This document shows, piece by piece, positions 8,871 through 16,843 of a stretch of DNA of 43,011 nt. Positions within the stretch are counted from its first letter, which is position 1; each line of letters opens with the position of its first letter. The stretch comes from Opitutaceae bacterium (GTDB lineage Bacteria; Verrucomicrobiota; Verrucomicrobiia; Opitutales; Opitutaceae), in assembly GCA_016794665.1 (NCBI GenBank), contig JAEUHB010000156.1:1-43011 (forward strand). The letters run 5' to 3'. Both the position numbers and the translations under genes were made by a program. Below the pieces are notes generated by a model, which was not told the origin of the DNA, made no database searches, and was given only the letters and a program-made list of their open reading frames with translations.

Positions 8871-11800
8871 TCAAAACCTCCTCGCCACCTCGAAGGTGAA
8901 CTGCCGCCCGCGCGGATTGGCGCTGCCGGTGAAATAGCCGTATTGCTCGTCCGCGAGGCGCGGCTCGGTGTCGAGGACGTTGTTCACGCCCACGCGCACC
9001 GTGGTGCCCGAGAGCCAGCGGGAGTCGCGGCGGTCGATGCGATAGGAGAGCCAAGCGTTGTGGTTGAACGAGGGATCGATGCGAAGTAGGTAGCGCGTCA
9101 CGCCATTGTCGTTGAAGACCTTGATGTAGCCCGGGCGTCCGAGCGCATTGTAGATCGGCTCGGTGGTGGCGGCGGAGGTGTCGACGAAGCTGCCGAAGTA
9201 GCTCGTGAACCACCCGGCGGCGAGCGGACCGCGGCGCCATGAGAGCGAGGCGTTGGCGCGCCACTTGGCGCGGCCGTTGCGGCCCAGCTCGTCGAGCACC
9301 GGCGAGACCTCGTCGGCCTGGGAGCGGCGCAGCACGTAGTGCGTCACCTCGCCGTTGAGCGTGAACTGCCCGAGCCGAGTGCGCGGGCCGCGCCACTGCA
9401 CGCCGGCCTCGTAGCCCTGGATGTCGCGGCCGCTGAGATTGAGGTAATCGTCGATCACACTGACGACCTCACCCACCGGTGCGCGGCGGGAGCGATTGCT
9501 CGCCTGCCGGGCGTTGAACGCCGCGAAGGCCGCCGTGTCGGCCGCGCTCACCGGCTTGCGGATGACCTTGCTCGAGCCCTTGTAGTTCGCGGTGCCCGAA
9601 CCAAGATCGATTGAGCCGATGGCGGTGCCGGCGTTGAGGGCGTTCTGCGTCGCGATGTCGAGCAGCACCTCGTCGAGGTCGATCGCCGCGGCCGCGCCGA
9701 AGTTCTCGATGACGCGGTTCTGGTTCAGCTTGAAGTAGTCGAACGAGACCGAGAGCCCGCGCACGCCGGGCACCTCGAGCACCATGCCCGCTGCCCAGGT
9801 CTTGGCCTCCTCGGGCTTGAGGTTCTGGTTGCCCTGACGGTAGGAAGTGCGCTGCACGGTGCCGTCGGACGTGAGCGCGGTGACCTCGAAGCGATACGGG
9901 TCGTCCGCGCTGAACTGCCGGCGCAGCGGCGTGATGTTGGTCTGGACGAGATTAGGCGCGCGAAACGACTCCGCCGCCGAGCCGCGGAGCTTGAGGAACG
10001 ACGCGGGCTTCCAGACGAGGCTCGCCTTGGGCTTGGTGGTCTGGCCGTGAATCGAGAAATGCTCGAAGCGCCCGGCGAGCGTGAGCTCAAGCGCGTCCAC
10101 AAGCGGGAAGCGATTCTCCCGCGTGACGAATGGCAGCGCCGTCTCAAGATACGTCGCGAAGATCGTCTGGTCGGCCGAGATCGGCACGTTGGAGCTCAGC
10201 GCGAGGAAGTCGTTGTCGCCCTCGCGCAGCAGCGGGAACTGGCTGCCGGAGCCGGGCGGGTTGAGCCCGACGAAGCTCGCGCGCTTGTCGGCGTAAGTCT
10301 CGTAGCGCACCTCCGCGCCGGTCGCGACGCCGATGTGGCCGCCGCGCCCCAGCCGCCACAGGCGGCCGTTGGTCTTGAGGTCCCACATGAAGAGGCCCGT
10401 GCGGCCGAAGCGATCCTCGTCGTCGTAGATCGCGTCGGTGACGGACGCGGGGTTATCGAAGGCGCGGTCGACGACGATCTGGTTGTTCGCGATCCGGAAG
10501 GTGACGGGAAACGGGTTGAACGCCGTGGCGTCCGTGCGATTGAGCGCGGCCCGCAGGCGGGACTCGCGCACTTGGTAGTGCTCGTATTCGTGCGACTGCG
10601 AGCCGGAGGCGACGAGCGCCGATTCCCACTCCCACGTCTCGCCGAGCCGGCCGCGCAGGCCGCCGAGCACGCGCCAGGCATACGTGCGGACCTCGGTCTC
10701 GCGCGGCTTGAAGCCGCCGCCGGTGTTCTGGCCGGGCGAGATGCCCGTCCAGAGCGAGACATCCGCGGGTGCGCCGGTGAGGCGCGGCGTGCCGTCGGCG
10801 TTAGGCTGACCGGTCGGATGGTAGAAACGCGCGCCAAACGGATTGTAGGGATTGGCGGCCGGCAGGTAGATGCCCTGGTCGTCCGTGTTCTTGAAGTTCA
10901 CCGGCTCGCGGCCCGTGCGGCTGTAGGCGCGGTAGAAAAGAAAATCACCGAAAGCCGAGAGCTTGTCGTTGAACGTGTGATCAACGAAGGCCGCGAGCTG
11001 CACGCGGTCGGTCGCGGGCACCAGCATCTTCCACTTGTTCCAGTTGGAGTAGTAGGCGACCTCGGGGCTGTCGATGTTGGCGGAGGGCGCGGTCTGCTTG
11101 AAGTTCACGCCGCCGTTGCCCGGCCAGAGGTAGAACATGCCATCGGCCGCCATCGTCGCGACGCCCACGGGCGGGGTCGTGCTCGTGGTGATGCCGACGT
11201 TGCCCGTGGGGCGGGATCCGACGAACGTGAGAAAGTCGGGCTGGATCGTGCCGCGCTGCCACTGGCCCCATTGGTTCACGCCATTTGAATTCCGGAAATC
11301 GTTGTCGCGCGCGAAAAGCGCACCGGTGGGCGACGCGGGATCGACGAGTGGAATGCCGTTCCACGGCGCGGGGAGGCGCCGGCTCTGGCGCAGGTCGGAG
11401 TTGCTCGAGAAGGGCCGGTCGTGCGCCGAGAGCGCGTCGCGGTGAAAATAGTCCGCCGACACGGAGATGTGCGTGCGGCCGCGCTTGAAGGCATCGAAAG
11501 CCGTCACGCCGAACTCGTTGGCGCCGCCATGCTGGGTCATCGAGCCCTTGATCGTGACGCCGCGGCCCTCGCTGCGGCGCGAGACGCGGTTGTTGATCAC
11601 ACCGGCGGCGGCATCCGCGCCGTAGATGGCGGACGCGCCGTCGCGGAGCACCTCGACGCGCTCGAGCAGCGCGCGGGGGATGGTGTTGATGTTCACCGCG
11701 AGCGAAGGGACGCCATTCTCCGCCATCGAGATCGGGTGCGGCGCCATGCGGCGGCCGTTGAGCAGCGTGAGCGTGCTGCCCGATCCGATGCCGCGGAGGT

Positions 11801-12125
11801 CGATGGAGGCCACGTCACCGCGGGCGAGCTGCGGGCCGTTGTTGATCTCGGTGATGCCGGAGATCTCGGCGGCACCGATGGTCTCAAACAGCTCCGCCAT
11901 CGTGGCGGCGCCACGCGCGTCGACCTCGGTCACGTCGATCACTGTCACGGGCAGGGCGGTCTCGGCGTCGGTGCGGCGGATGTTGGAGCCGGTGACGGTA
12001 AAGGCCTCGAGCCTGACCGGTTCCTCGGCCGCGGGCCGGGCCGGTGTCGGGGCGGTCTGGGCCACGGCGGAGACGGCGATGAGCGCCAGCGCGGCGGCAC
12101 GGTGGACGAGGGGCGATTTGATCAT
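8871..12125 (-). CDS. TonB-dependent outer-membrane receptor, candidate glycerophosphodiester importer
   Basis: Seen: 1084 residues; signal peptide (about 1-23, ending AVAQ), a short Pro/Ala linker, 'RLEAFTVTGSNIRR' (likely TonB-box region and start of the plug), and plug motifs VTVIDVTEVDARG, SIDLRGIGSGSTLTLLNGRR, RVEVLRDGASAIYGADAAAGVIN (about residues 55-180). A long barrel follows, with FRAPNLVQTNI and a terminal FEVARRF ending in Phe. There is no carboxypeptidase-like N-domain, unlike the receptor at 332-3562. Known: such receptors import substrates too large for porins. Its position directly upstream of glpD-glpT-glpQ on the same strand, and divergent from a SorC-type regulator, suggests it brings glycerophosphodiesters or related phosphoglycerol compounds into the periplasm (inference). 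A vitamin or siderophore role cannot be excluded. Confidence 0.93.
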   Translation of the reverse strand: MIKSPLVHRAAALALIAVSAVAQTAPTPARPAAEEPVRLEAFTVTGSNIRRTDAETALPVTVIDVTEVDARGAATMAELFETIGAAEISGITEINNGPQLARGDVASIDLRGIGSGSTLTLLNGRRMAPHPISMAENGVPSLAVNINTIPRALLERVEVLRDGASAIYGADAAAGVINNRVSRRSEGRGVTIKGSMTQHGGANEFGVTAFDAFKRGRTHISVSADYFHRDALSAHDRPFSSNSDLRQSRRLPAPWNGIPLVDPASPTGALFARDNDFRNSNGVNQWGQWQRGTIQPDFLTFVGSRPTGNVGITTSTTPPVGVATMAADGMFYLWPGNGGVNFKQTAPSANIDSPEVAYYSNWNKWKMLVPATDRVQLAAFVDHTFNDKLSAFGDFLFYRAYSRTGREPVNFKNTDDQGIYLPAANPYNPFGARFYHPTGQPNADGTPRLTGAPADVSLWTGISPGQNTGGGFKPRETEVRTYAWRVLGGLRGRLGETWEWESALVASGSQSHEYEHYQVRESRLRAALNRTDATAFNPFPVTFRIANNQIVVDRAFDNPASVTDAIYDDEDRFGRTGLFMWDLKTNGRLWRLGRGGHIGVATGAEVRYETYADKRASFVGLNPPGSGSQFPLLREGDNDFLALSSNVPISADQTIFATYLETALPFVTRENRFPLVDALELTLAGRFEHFSIHGQTTKPKASLVWKPASFLKLRGSAAESFRAPNLVQTNITPLRRQFSADDPYRFEVTALTSDGTVQRTSYRQGNQNLKPEEAKTWAAGMVLEVPGVRGLSVSFDYFKLNQNRVIENFGAAAAIDLDEVLLDIATQNALNAGTAIGSIDLGSGTANYKGSSKVIRKPVSAADTAAFAAFNARQASNRSRRAPVGEVVSVIDDYLNLSGRDIQGYEAGVQWRGPRTRLGQFTLNGEVTHYVLRRSQADEVSPVLDELGRNGRAKWRANASLSWRRGPLAAGWFTSYFGSFVDTSAATTEPIYNALGRPGYIKVFNDNGVTRYLLRIDPSFNHNAWLSYRIDRRDSRWLSGTTVRVGVNNVLDTEPRLADEQYGYFTGSANPRGRQFTFEVARRF

Positions 12126-12172
12126 GGCGCGCTACGGATGTGGAGCGTGGCTTCCTGTCGTCGAGTAGAACC

Positions 12173-12200
12173 TTTATGCGCCTAGATATTCTAGTGACAA
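12173..12200 (-). promoter_or_regulatory. Candidate sigma-70-type promoter for the TonB receptor/glp genes
   Basis: Seen on the minus strand: TTGTCA (complement of 12195-12200) as a -35 box, a 16-base spacer, and CATAAA (complement of 12173-12178) as a -10 box, ending 48 bases upstream of the receptor ATG at 12125. The boxes are reasonable but imperfect matches to TTGACA and TATAAT. The spacer contains the palindrome at 12182-12194, which strengthens the idea of a regulated promoter. Confidence 0.35.
12182..12194. promoter_or_regulatory. CTAGA-N3-TCTAG palindrome, candidate operator for the SorC-type regulator
   Basis: Seen: CTAGATATTCTAG, two perfect 5-base arms around TAT, in the 126-base divergent gap between the TonB receptor gene (start 12125) and the regulator gene (start 12252). 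CTAG is rare in most bacterial genomes, so a paired occurrence stands out. It lies between the proposed -35 and -10 of the receptor promoter, where a bound protein would block RNA polymerase. Assignment to the adjacent SorC/DeoR-type protein is inference. Confidence 0.45.
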
Positions 12201-12222
12201 TCGCGTGACGAAGACTATGACT

Positions 12223-12236
12223 CGGCCGTCCGGCCG
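12223..12236. repeat. Short GC hairpin CGGCC-GTCC-GGCCG (also at 20725)
   Basis: Seen: a 14-base inverted repeat with a 5-bp stem and GTCC loop, 16 bases upstream of the regulator start at 12252. The identical 14-mer recurs at 20725-20738 just after rph. It could be a minor repeat or a leader hairpin; no T-tract follows, so it is not a classical terminator. Confidence 0.3.
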
Positions 12237-12251
12237 CTTCCCCGCCCTTCC

Positions 12252-13199
12252 ATGCCCGCCAAAGCCGCGTATCCCGACGAAATCCTCCGCATGGCCGCCA
12301 CGCTCTACTACGTGGACGGCCTCGGCCAGACCGAGGTCGCCAAGCTCGTGCGCGTCTCCCAGACAAAGATCTCCCGGCTCCTCGCCGCGGCGCTGGAGCG
12401 CGGCATCGTCCGCATCACGGTTGAGGAATACCAGGCGCGGAACGACAAGCTCGAGCACCAGCTGTGCAGCCGCTTTGGCCTGCGGAGCGCCGCCGTGATC
12501 AAGACGGCGCGCAACGCGGGCGCGGAGGCCGCGCGGCAGACGGTCGGGCACTTCGGGGCGCCGTTTGTGGCTTCCGTTTTTCCCCGTAGCGCCATCGTCG
12601 CGATCGGCGGCGGCCGCAGCGTAGCCGAGGTCGTGCAGCGCTTCCGGCGCGGGGAGGCACGGCGCCTCACGGTGGTGCAGGCGATGGGCAGCATCGATTC
12701 TAACATCTCGCAGGTCGACGCGCTCGAGCTCGGTCGCGCCATGGTGAAACTCTGGGGCGGCGAGTTTCTCACCCTCAGCACGCCGGCCTTTGTCGCGGAT
12801 CGCAAGACGCGCGACTTCTTCCTCGCTTCCGCCCAGATCAAGTCGGTGTGGCAGCGCCTCCGCCAGGCCGAGGCCGCGCTCGTCGGCGTCGGTCCGCTCG
12901 ATCTCTCGGTCTATGTGGAGCGCGGCGTGCTCGGCGCCACGGATCTCGCCCACCTCCGGTCCAGCGGCGCCGTCGGCGAGATCTGCGGACGCTTCTTCGA
13001 CGCCAAGGGCCGGGAGTGCGCGTCGCGCTGGCGCGACCGCGTGATCAGCATCGAGTTGGATTACCTGAAGAAAATCCCGCAGGTCATCGGCGTCGCCGCG
13101 GGCGCCGACCGCGCGCCGGCCGTTGCGGGCGCCCTCCACGGCGGTTTCATCAAGTCACTGCTGATCGACGAGGCGCTCGCGCACGCCCTGCTTACATGA
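12252..13199 (+). CDS. SorC/DeoR-type sugar-binding transcriptional regulator
   Basis: Seen: 315 residues. An N-terminal winged helix-turn-helix (about 12-56; QTEVAKLVRVSQTKISRLL is the recognition helix region) is followed by the SorC-type sugar-phosphate-binding domain, with VAIGGGRSVAEVVQRF, VVQAMGSIDSNISQVDA, VGVGPLDLSVY, GAVGEICGRFFDAKG, and the closing VIGVAAGADRAPAVAGALHGGFIKSLLIDEALA. This family (DeoR of Bacillus, CggR, SorC) binds phosphorylated sugars or glycolytic intermediates and mostly acts as a repressor. It diverges from the TonB receptor/glp genes, making it the likely local regulator; glycerol-3-phosphate or dihydroxyacetone phosphate are plausible effectors (inference). 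Its TGA overlaps the ATG of the next gene (ATGA, 13196-13199). Confidence 0.88.
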   Translation: MPAKAAYPDEILRMAATLYYVDGLGQTEVAKLVRVSQTKISRLLAAALERGIVRITVEEYQARNDKLEHQLCSRFGLRSAAVIKTARNAGAEAARQTVGHFGAPFVASVFPRSAIVAIGGGRSVAEVVQRFRRGEARRLTVVQAMGSIDSNISQVDALELGRAMVKLWGGEFLTLSTPAFVADRKTRDFFLASAQIKSVWQRLRQAEAALVGVGPLDLSVYVERGVLGATDLAHLRSSGAVGEICGRFFDAKGRECASRWRDRVISIELDYLKKIPQVIGVAAGADRAPAVAGALHGGFIKSLLIDEALAHALLT

Positions 13200-14110
13200 A
13201 CCCGGACTCCCAGCCCGGCCCGGCCGCCCGGATTGCCGCGCATCTGGGCATGGCGCCCATCCCGCATGAAGGCCCACTTTTTGTCCGCACCTATGAATCG
13301 GATGATGCTTTCGGCGCCCTGCCTGCGCGCTACGCGGGCTCCCGCCCCGGCTGCACCGCGATCCATGCCATCATCACCGCGGAGAACTTCTCGGCGCTGC
13401 ACCGGCTCGCGACGGACGAGCTGTGGTTTTTCCATGCGGGCGGCCCGCTGGAGCTGCTGCTCCTCCACCCCGGCGGCCGCAGCGAAATCGTCATCATCGG
13501 TCCGGATGTGCTCGGCGGCCAACGCCCCCAAGCCTGCGTGCCTCGGGGCGTGTGGATGGGCGCGCGACCGCTTGCCCGCGAGCGCGGCGCCTTTGCGCTC
13601 ATCAGCAACACCCTCGCGCCGGGCTTCGACTACGCCGACTACGAACCCGGCCACCGCGCCGAGTTGGTTGCCGCCTACCCCGATCGCGCCGAGATGATCA
13701 CCGCGCTGACCCGCGATGACTCGATACGCCGCCCAACGACTGGCCCGGCGTCGCCGGCGGCAGCAGAATTGGTCGCTCTCACGCGCCATCAAGGCCACCT
13801 CGGTCCGATTGTCAGCGCTCGCCAGAGCATCGTGCACGTGCGCCTCGCCCCGCGCACGGCTTCGCCCGCCGGGTTCCTGCGCACGATTCACGAGACGATC
13901 ATCGTGACCGCGGGTCGCGGCGTGTTGGAGCTGGGCGAAAGCACACGGCCGCTGGCCATCGGCGACGTGTGCGCGCTGCCACCTGGGGTGCCCCATCGTT
14001 TCCGCGCCGCTCCGGCGGCCGCCCTCGAGTATTATGCCGTCTGCGCGCCGGCCTTCCGCCCCGAGGATTACGTCGTGCTTGCGGCCGCGGAGCGGTTGCC
14101 CGCGCCGTGA
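13196..14110 (+). CDS. Two-domain cupin protein (DUF985-like cupin plus cupin-2)
   Basis: Seen: 304 residues. The first half (about 10-170) matches the DUF985/YML079-type cupin pattern: FVRTYESDD, TAIHAIITAENFSALHRLATDELWFFHAGGPLELLLL, GGQRPQACVPRGVWMGAR and LAPGFDYADYEPG. The second half (about 195-300) is a short cupin_2 barrel: FLRTIHETIIVTAGRGVLELG, IGDVCALPPGVPHRF. Cupins bind metals and small molecules or act as sugar isomerases/epimerases; the role of this combination is not known to me. In the first barrel H71 in SALHRL is a possible metal ligand, while the second keeps a C-terminal PGVPH motif. The start is fixed by an ATGA overlap with the upstream regulator, so it is translated together with it and may sense or process its effector (inference). 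Confidence 0.8.
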   Translation: MNPDSQPGPAARIAAHLGMAPIPHEGPLFVRTYESDDAFGALPARYAGSRPGCTAIHAIITAENFSALHRLATDELWFFHAGGPLELLLLHPGGRSEIVIIGPDVLGGQRPQACVPRGVWMGARPLARERGAFALISNTLAPGFDYADYEPGHRAELVAAYPDRAEMITALTRDDSIRRPTTGPASPAAAELVALTRHQGHLGPIVSARQSIVHVRLAPRTASPAGFLRTIHETIIVTAGRGVLELGESTRPLAIGDVCALPPGVPHRFRAAPAAALEYYAVCAPAFRPEDYVVLAAAERLPAP

Positions 14111-14183
14111 GCCCGCGCGCGTCGCGGGCGAATCCTTCGCTTGCCGGCCTTGCGCCGCACCCTCAGCGTCCGCGCCAAAGTTC

Positions 14184-16217
14184 ATGGCTTTTCCGACCCT
14201 TCCCGCGCTCCTCACGGCCCGCGATCTCAGCATTTCCGAACTGGACGCCACGCCCGACGAGGCGTTGCTGCGCGTCTACGGATGGATGCAACTCGCCCGC
14301 AGCGCCGACAACCGCATCCTCGATCTCTTCCGGCAGGGGCTCATCCGCGGCACCGTCGCGGGCGGCCAGGGCAACGAGGCCCTCTGCGTCCCGCTCGCGC
14401 TCCTCGCGGACAAGGCCAACGACGTGATCTGCTTCACGCACCGCGACCTCGGCGGCCACCTGATCTGGAGTGGGCACCTCTGCGACCATCTCAACCAATA
14501 TTTCGCCAACGCCGGCAGCCCGACCAAGGCCCGCGAGGGGAATATCCACCACGGCGATCCCGCGAACCGGTCGCTGCCGATGATCAGCCATCTCGGCGCG
14601 ATGCTCTCCAATGTCGCCGGCGCCACCGATTCCCAGCGGCGCGCCGGGAAAAAGGCCGTGGGCTTTGCCATCTTGGGCGACGGCTCGTCGAGCACGGGCG
14701 ACGTGCACGAGACGCTCAACCTCGCCTCCCTGCTATCGCTGCCGGTCGTCTTCATCATCGAGAACAACGGCTACGCCTACTCCACCCCCGTCAGCGAGCA
14801 GTTCGCCGCGGGCACCCAACTCTGGCGGCGCGCGGCGGGCTATGGGATGGAAGGCTTCGCGCTCGACGCCACCGGCGATGTCGCCGCCACCACGGGCACG
14901 CTCGCCGCCGCAATCCACAAGGTCCGCACCACCTCGCGGCCCGTGCTCATCGAGGCCCACACGCTGCGCCTGCGCGGCCACGCGGCCTACGACACCTGCG
15001 ACTACCTCCGGCCCGGGGAAAGTGACGAATTCTTCGCCCGCGATCCGTTGCCCAAGCTCCGGGCGCAGCTCGCCGTGCGCCACGCGGCACGGCTCGATGC
15101 CATCGATACGCAGCTCTCCGCCTACCTCGAGGCCTGCGTGCAAGTCTCGCTCGCGACCCCGCGACCCGCGCCCGCCGGCATGGAGGCCGACGTGTTCGCC
15201 CCACCCGCGCCCGCGATGCCGTGGAAGCCCGGGCCCTCCGAGCCCGCCGCCCTCAACCTCGCCCAGGCCGTGAACCTCGGCCTGCGCAAAATCCTCGCGG
15301 AGCGCCCGGAATCGCTCGTGCTGGGCCAGGACATCGGGACCTACGGCGGCGCATTCAAGGTCACCGACGGGCTGCTCAAGGAATTCGGCCGCCCGCGCGT
15401 GATGAACGTCCCGCTCGCCGAGAGCGCCTGCACCGGCTACGCGATCGGCCTCGCCTTGAACGGCCACCGTCCGATCGAGGAGTTTCAGTTTTCCGATTTC
15501 GCCACCGAGGCCGTCACCCAGATCACGCTCAACGCCGCGACCGCGCACTTCCGCTCCGGGGCGCGCTGCCCGCTGGTGTTCCGTTTTCCGTGTGGCGGCG
15601 GGCTCACGTTTGGCTCGTTTCACTCCCAGGAACTCGAGTCGCTCTTCCTCTCGATGCCCGGCCTCAAGGGCCTCTACCCGAGCACGCCGCAAGATGCGTT
15701 CAACGCCCTGATCGCCGCCTACGAGGACGACAACCCCGTGATCCTCTTCGAGCACAAGGCGCTCTACCGCCGCAGCCGCGCGCCCGTCTCGTGGGATCCG
15801 AACTACCGCGACGTGTGGTCGCCGAAGAAACTTCGCGCCGGCGACTTCGCGACTTTCGTCACCTATGGGGAGATGGTGCATCTCGCCGAGGAGGCCGCCG
15901 ACTACTTCGCCGCCGAATATGAGACCAATTTTGACCTCTTCGACCTGCGAGCGCTCGCGCCGCTGCGGCTCGACGCGATCACCGCGTCGCTGGCGCGCAC
16001 GGGCCGGCTCATCGTGCTGCACGAAGGCCGCCGCACGCACGGCTTCGGCGCCGAGTTGGTCGCACGGTTGACGGAGGAAAAGTTCGCTGCGCTCAAGGCC
16101 GCTCCCCTGCGCATCGCGTCACTCGACCTCCCGGTGCCCTTCGCCCCGGAACTCGAGGCGGCGCACCGGCCGACGAAGGAAAAGATCATCGACGCAATCG
16201 CGGCGTGGATGGGATGA
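14184..16217 (+). CDS. 2-oxo acid dehydrogenase E1, alpha-beta fusion
   Basis: Decarboxylates a 2-oxo acid (branched-chain, pyruvate or acetoin type) with thiamine diphosphate and passes the acyl group to an E2 lipoyl protein. Seen: 677 residues with both E1 subunits joined. The alpha part (about 20-325) has the TPP motif GDG (165-167) to ENN (193-195), HRDLGGHL and RLRGHAAYD. The beta part (about 356-677) has GQDIGTYGGAF, NVPLAESACTGYAIGLA, QITLNAATAHFRSG, GLKGLYPSTPQDA and a transketolase C-terminal domain (VLHEGRRTHGFGAEL). Upstream in-frame codons overlap the cupin gene and read as noise, so ATG 14184 is preferred. Fused E1 proteins are common in Bacteroidetes and Verrucomicrobia. No E2 or E3 gene is in the window. 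Confidence 0.9.
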   Translation: MAFPTLPALLTARDLSISELDATPDEALLRVYGWMQLARSADNRILDLFRQGLIRGTVAGGQGNEALCVPLALLADKANDVICFTHRDLGGHLIWSGHLCDHLNQYFANAGSPTKAREGNIHHGDPANRSLPMISHLGAMLSNVAGATDSQRRAGKKAVGFAILGDGSSSTGDVHETLNLASLLSLPVVFIIENNGYAYSTPVSEQFAAGTQLWRRAAGYGMEGFALDATGDVAATTGTLAAAIHKVRTTSRPVLIEAHTLRLRGHAAYDTCDYLRPGESDEFFARDPLPKLRAQLAVRHAARLDAIDTQLSAYLEACVQVSLATPRPAPAGMEADVFAPPAPAMPWKPGPSEPAALNLAQAVNLGLRKILAERPESLVLGQDIGTYGGAFKVTDGLLKEFGRPRVMNVPLAESACTGYAIGLALNGHRPIEEFQFSDFATEAVTQITLNAATAHFRSGARCPLVFRFPCGGGLTFGSFHSQELESLFLSMPGLKGLYPSTPQDAFNALIAAYEDDNPVILFEHKALYRRSRAPVSWDPNYRDVWSPKKLRAGDFATFVTYGEMVHLAEEAADYFAAEYETNFDLFDLRALAPLRLDAITASLARTGRLIVLHEGRRTHGFGAELVARLTEEKFAALKAAPLRIASLDLPVPFAPELEAAHRPTKEKIIDAIAAWMG

Positions 16218-16231
16218 GCCAAACAACCTGA

Positions 16232-16309
16232 TTGAAACGCGGAGGCCGCGGAGAACGCAAAGAATCCAGTTCCAATTCCTCCGCGCTCTCCGCGGCCTCC
16301 GCGTTTCAA
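16232..16309. repeat. Long hairpin: 27-base inverted repeat with one mismatch
   Basis: Seen: arms 16232-16258 and 16283-16309 are reverse complements apart from one position (16255/16286); the outer 23 bases are perfect. The loop is 24 bases. The arm core is GCGGAGGCCGCGGAGA. It fills the 101-base gap between the E1 gene and kdsC and ends 10 bases before the kdsC ATG. The 'CTCCGCGGCCTCCGCG' style resembles dispersed intergenic repeats seen in many bacterial genomes. In RNA it would form a very stable stem, but without a strong U-tract. Confidence 0.75.
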
Positions 16310-16318
16310 ATAATCAAA

Positions 16319-16843
16319 ATGCCTAAACGGCCCTCAGCCAACGCCTGGTCCCGCGTCCGCCTCTTCGCTATGGACGTCGACGGTGTGCTCACGGACGGCA
16401 CGGTGCAGATTTTTTCGGACGGCAGGGAGGCCAAGTGCTTTTCCATTCTGGACGGCATGGGTCTGCGGCGACTGGAGCGCGCGGGCATCGTCACCGCATG
16501 GATCAGCGGGCGCGCCTCGACTGCGACGACCGTGCGCGCGACCGAGCTGAAAATCCCACACGTCGTCCAAGGCCGCACCGACAAGCTCGCGGCGTTGCAG
16601 CAGCTCGCCGCGCAACTCAAGCTCACCGCCGCGCAATGCGCCTACATGGGTGACGACGACATCGACGCGCCCGCCATCGCCTGGGCCGGAGTCGGCATCG
16701 CGCCGCCGGAGGCGATGCCTTCCGCACTCGCCGCCGCGGCTCACATCACACGCCGCCCCGCCGGCCGTGGCGCGGTGCGCGAGGTGTGCGAGTTCATTCT
16801 GGCGGCGCGGAGCAAAAGCATGCGGGCGAAGTCCAAGCCATGA
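16319..16843 (+). CDS. kdsC: 3-deoxy-D-manno-octulosonate 8-phosphate phosphatase (HAD family)
   Basis: Removes phosphate from KDO-8-phosphate to give KDO for the lipopolysaccharide core (cytoplasm). Seen: 174 residues with HAD motif I DVDGVLTDG (D19 nucleophile, D21), SILDGMGLRRLERAGI, motif II-like WISGRAS, motif III Lys in GRTDKLAALQQL, motif IV YMGDDDIDAPA (GDD 111-113), and the KdsC-type C-terminus RPAGRGAVREVCEFIL. This capless, short form is the normal KdsC length. An upstream in-frame TTG would encode the hairpin repeat, so ATG 16319 is chosen. It is first in an operon with lptC, lptA and lptB, the same order as in Proteobacteria; its stop overlaps lptC (ATGATG at 16840-16845). Confidence 0.93.
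   Translation: MPKRPSANAWSRVRLFAMDVDGVLTDGTVQIFSDGREAKCFSILDGMGLRRLERAGIVTAWISGRASTATTVRATELKIPHVVQGRTDKLAALQQLAAQLKLTAAQCAYMGDDDIDAPAIAWAGVGIAPPEAMPSALAAAAHITRRPAGRGAVREVCEFILAARSKSMRAKSKP

Noticed and set aside
14034..14183. N-terminal extension of the E1 fusion
   Set aside because: Overlaps the cupin gene and has no family match; ATG 14184 gives the normal start.
16232..16318. N-terminal extension of kdsC from TTG 16232
   Set aside because: It would translate the hairpin repeat; KdsC proteins start close to the DxDGVLTDG motif.
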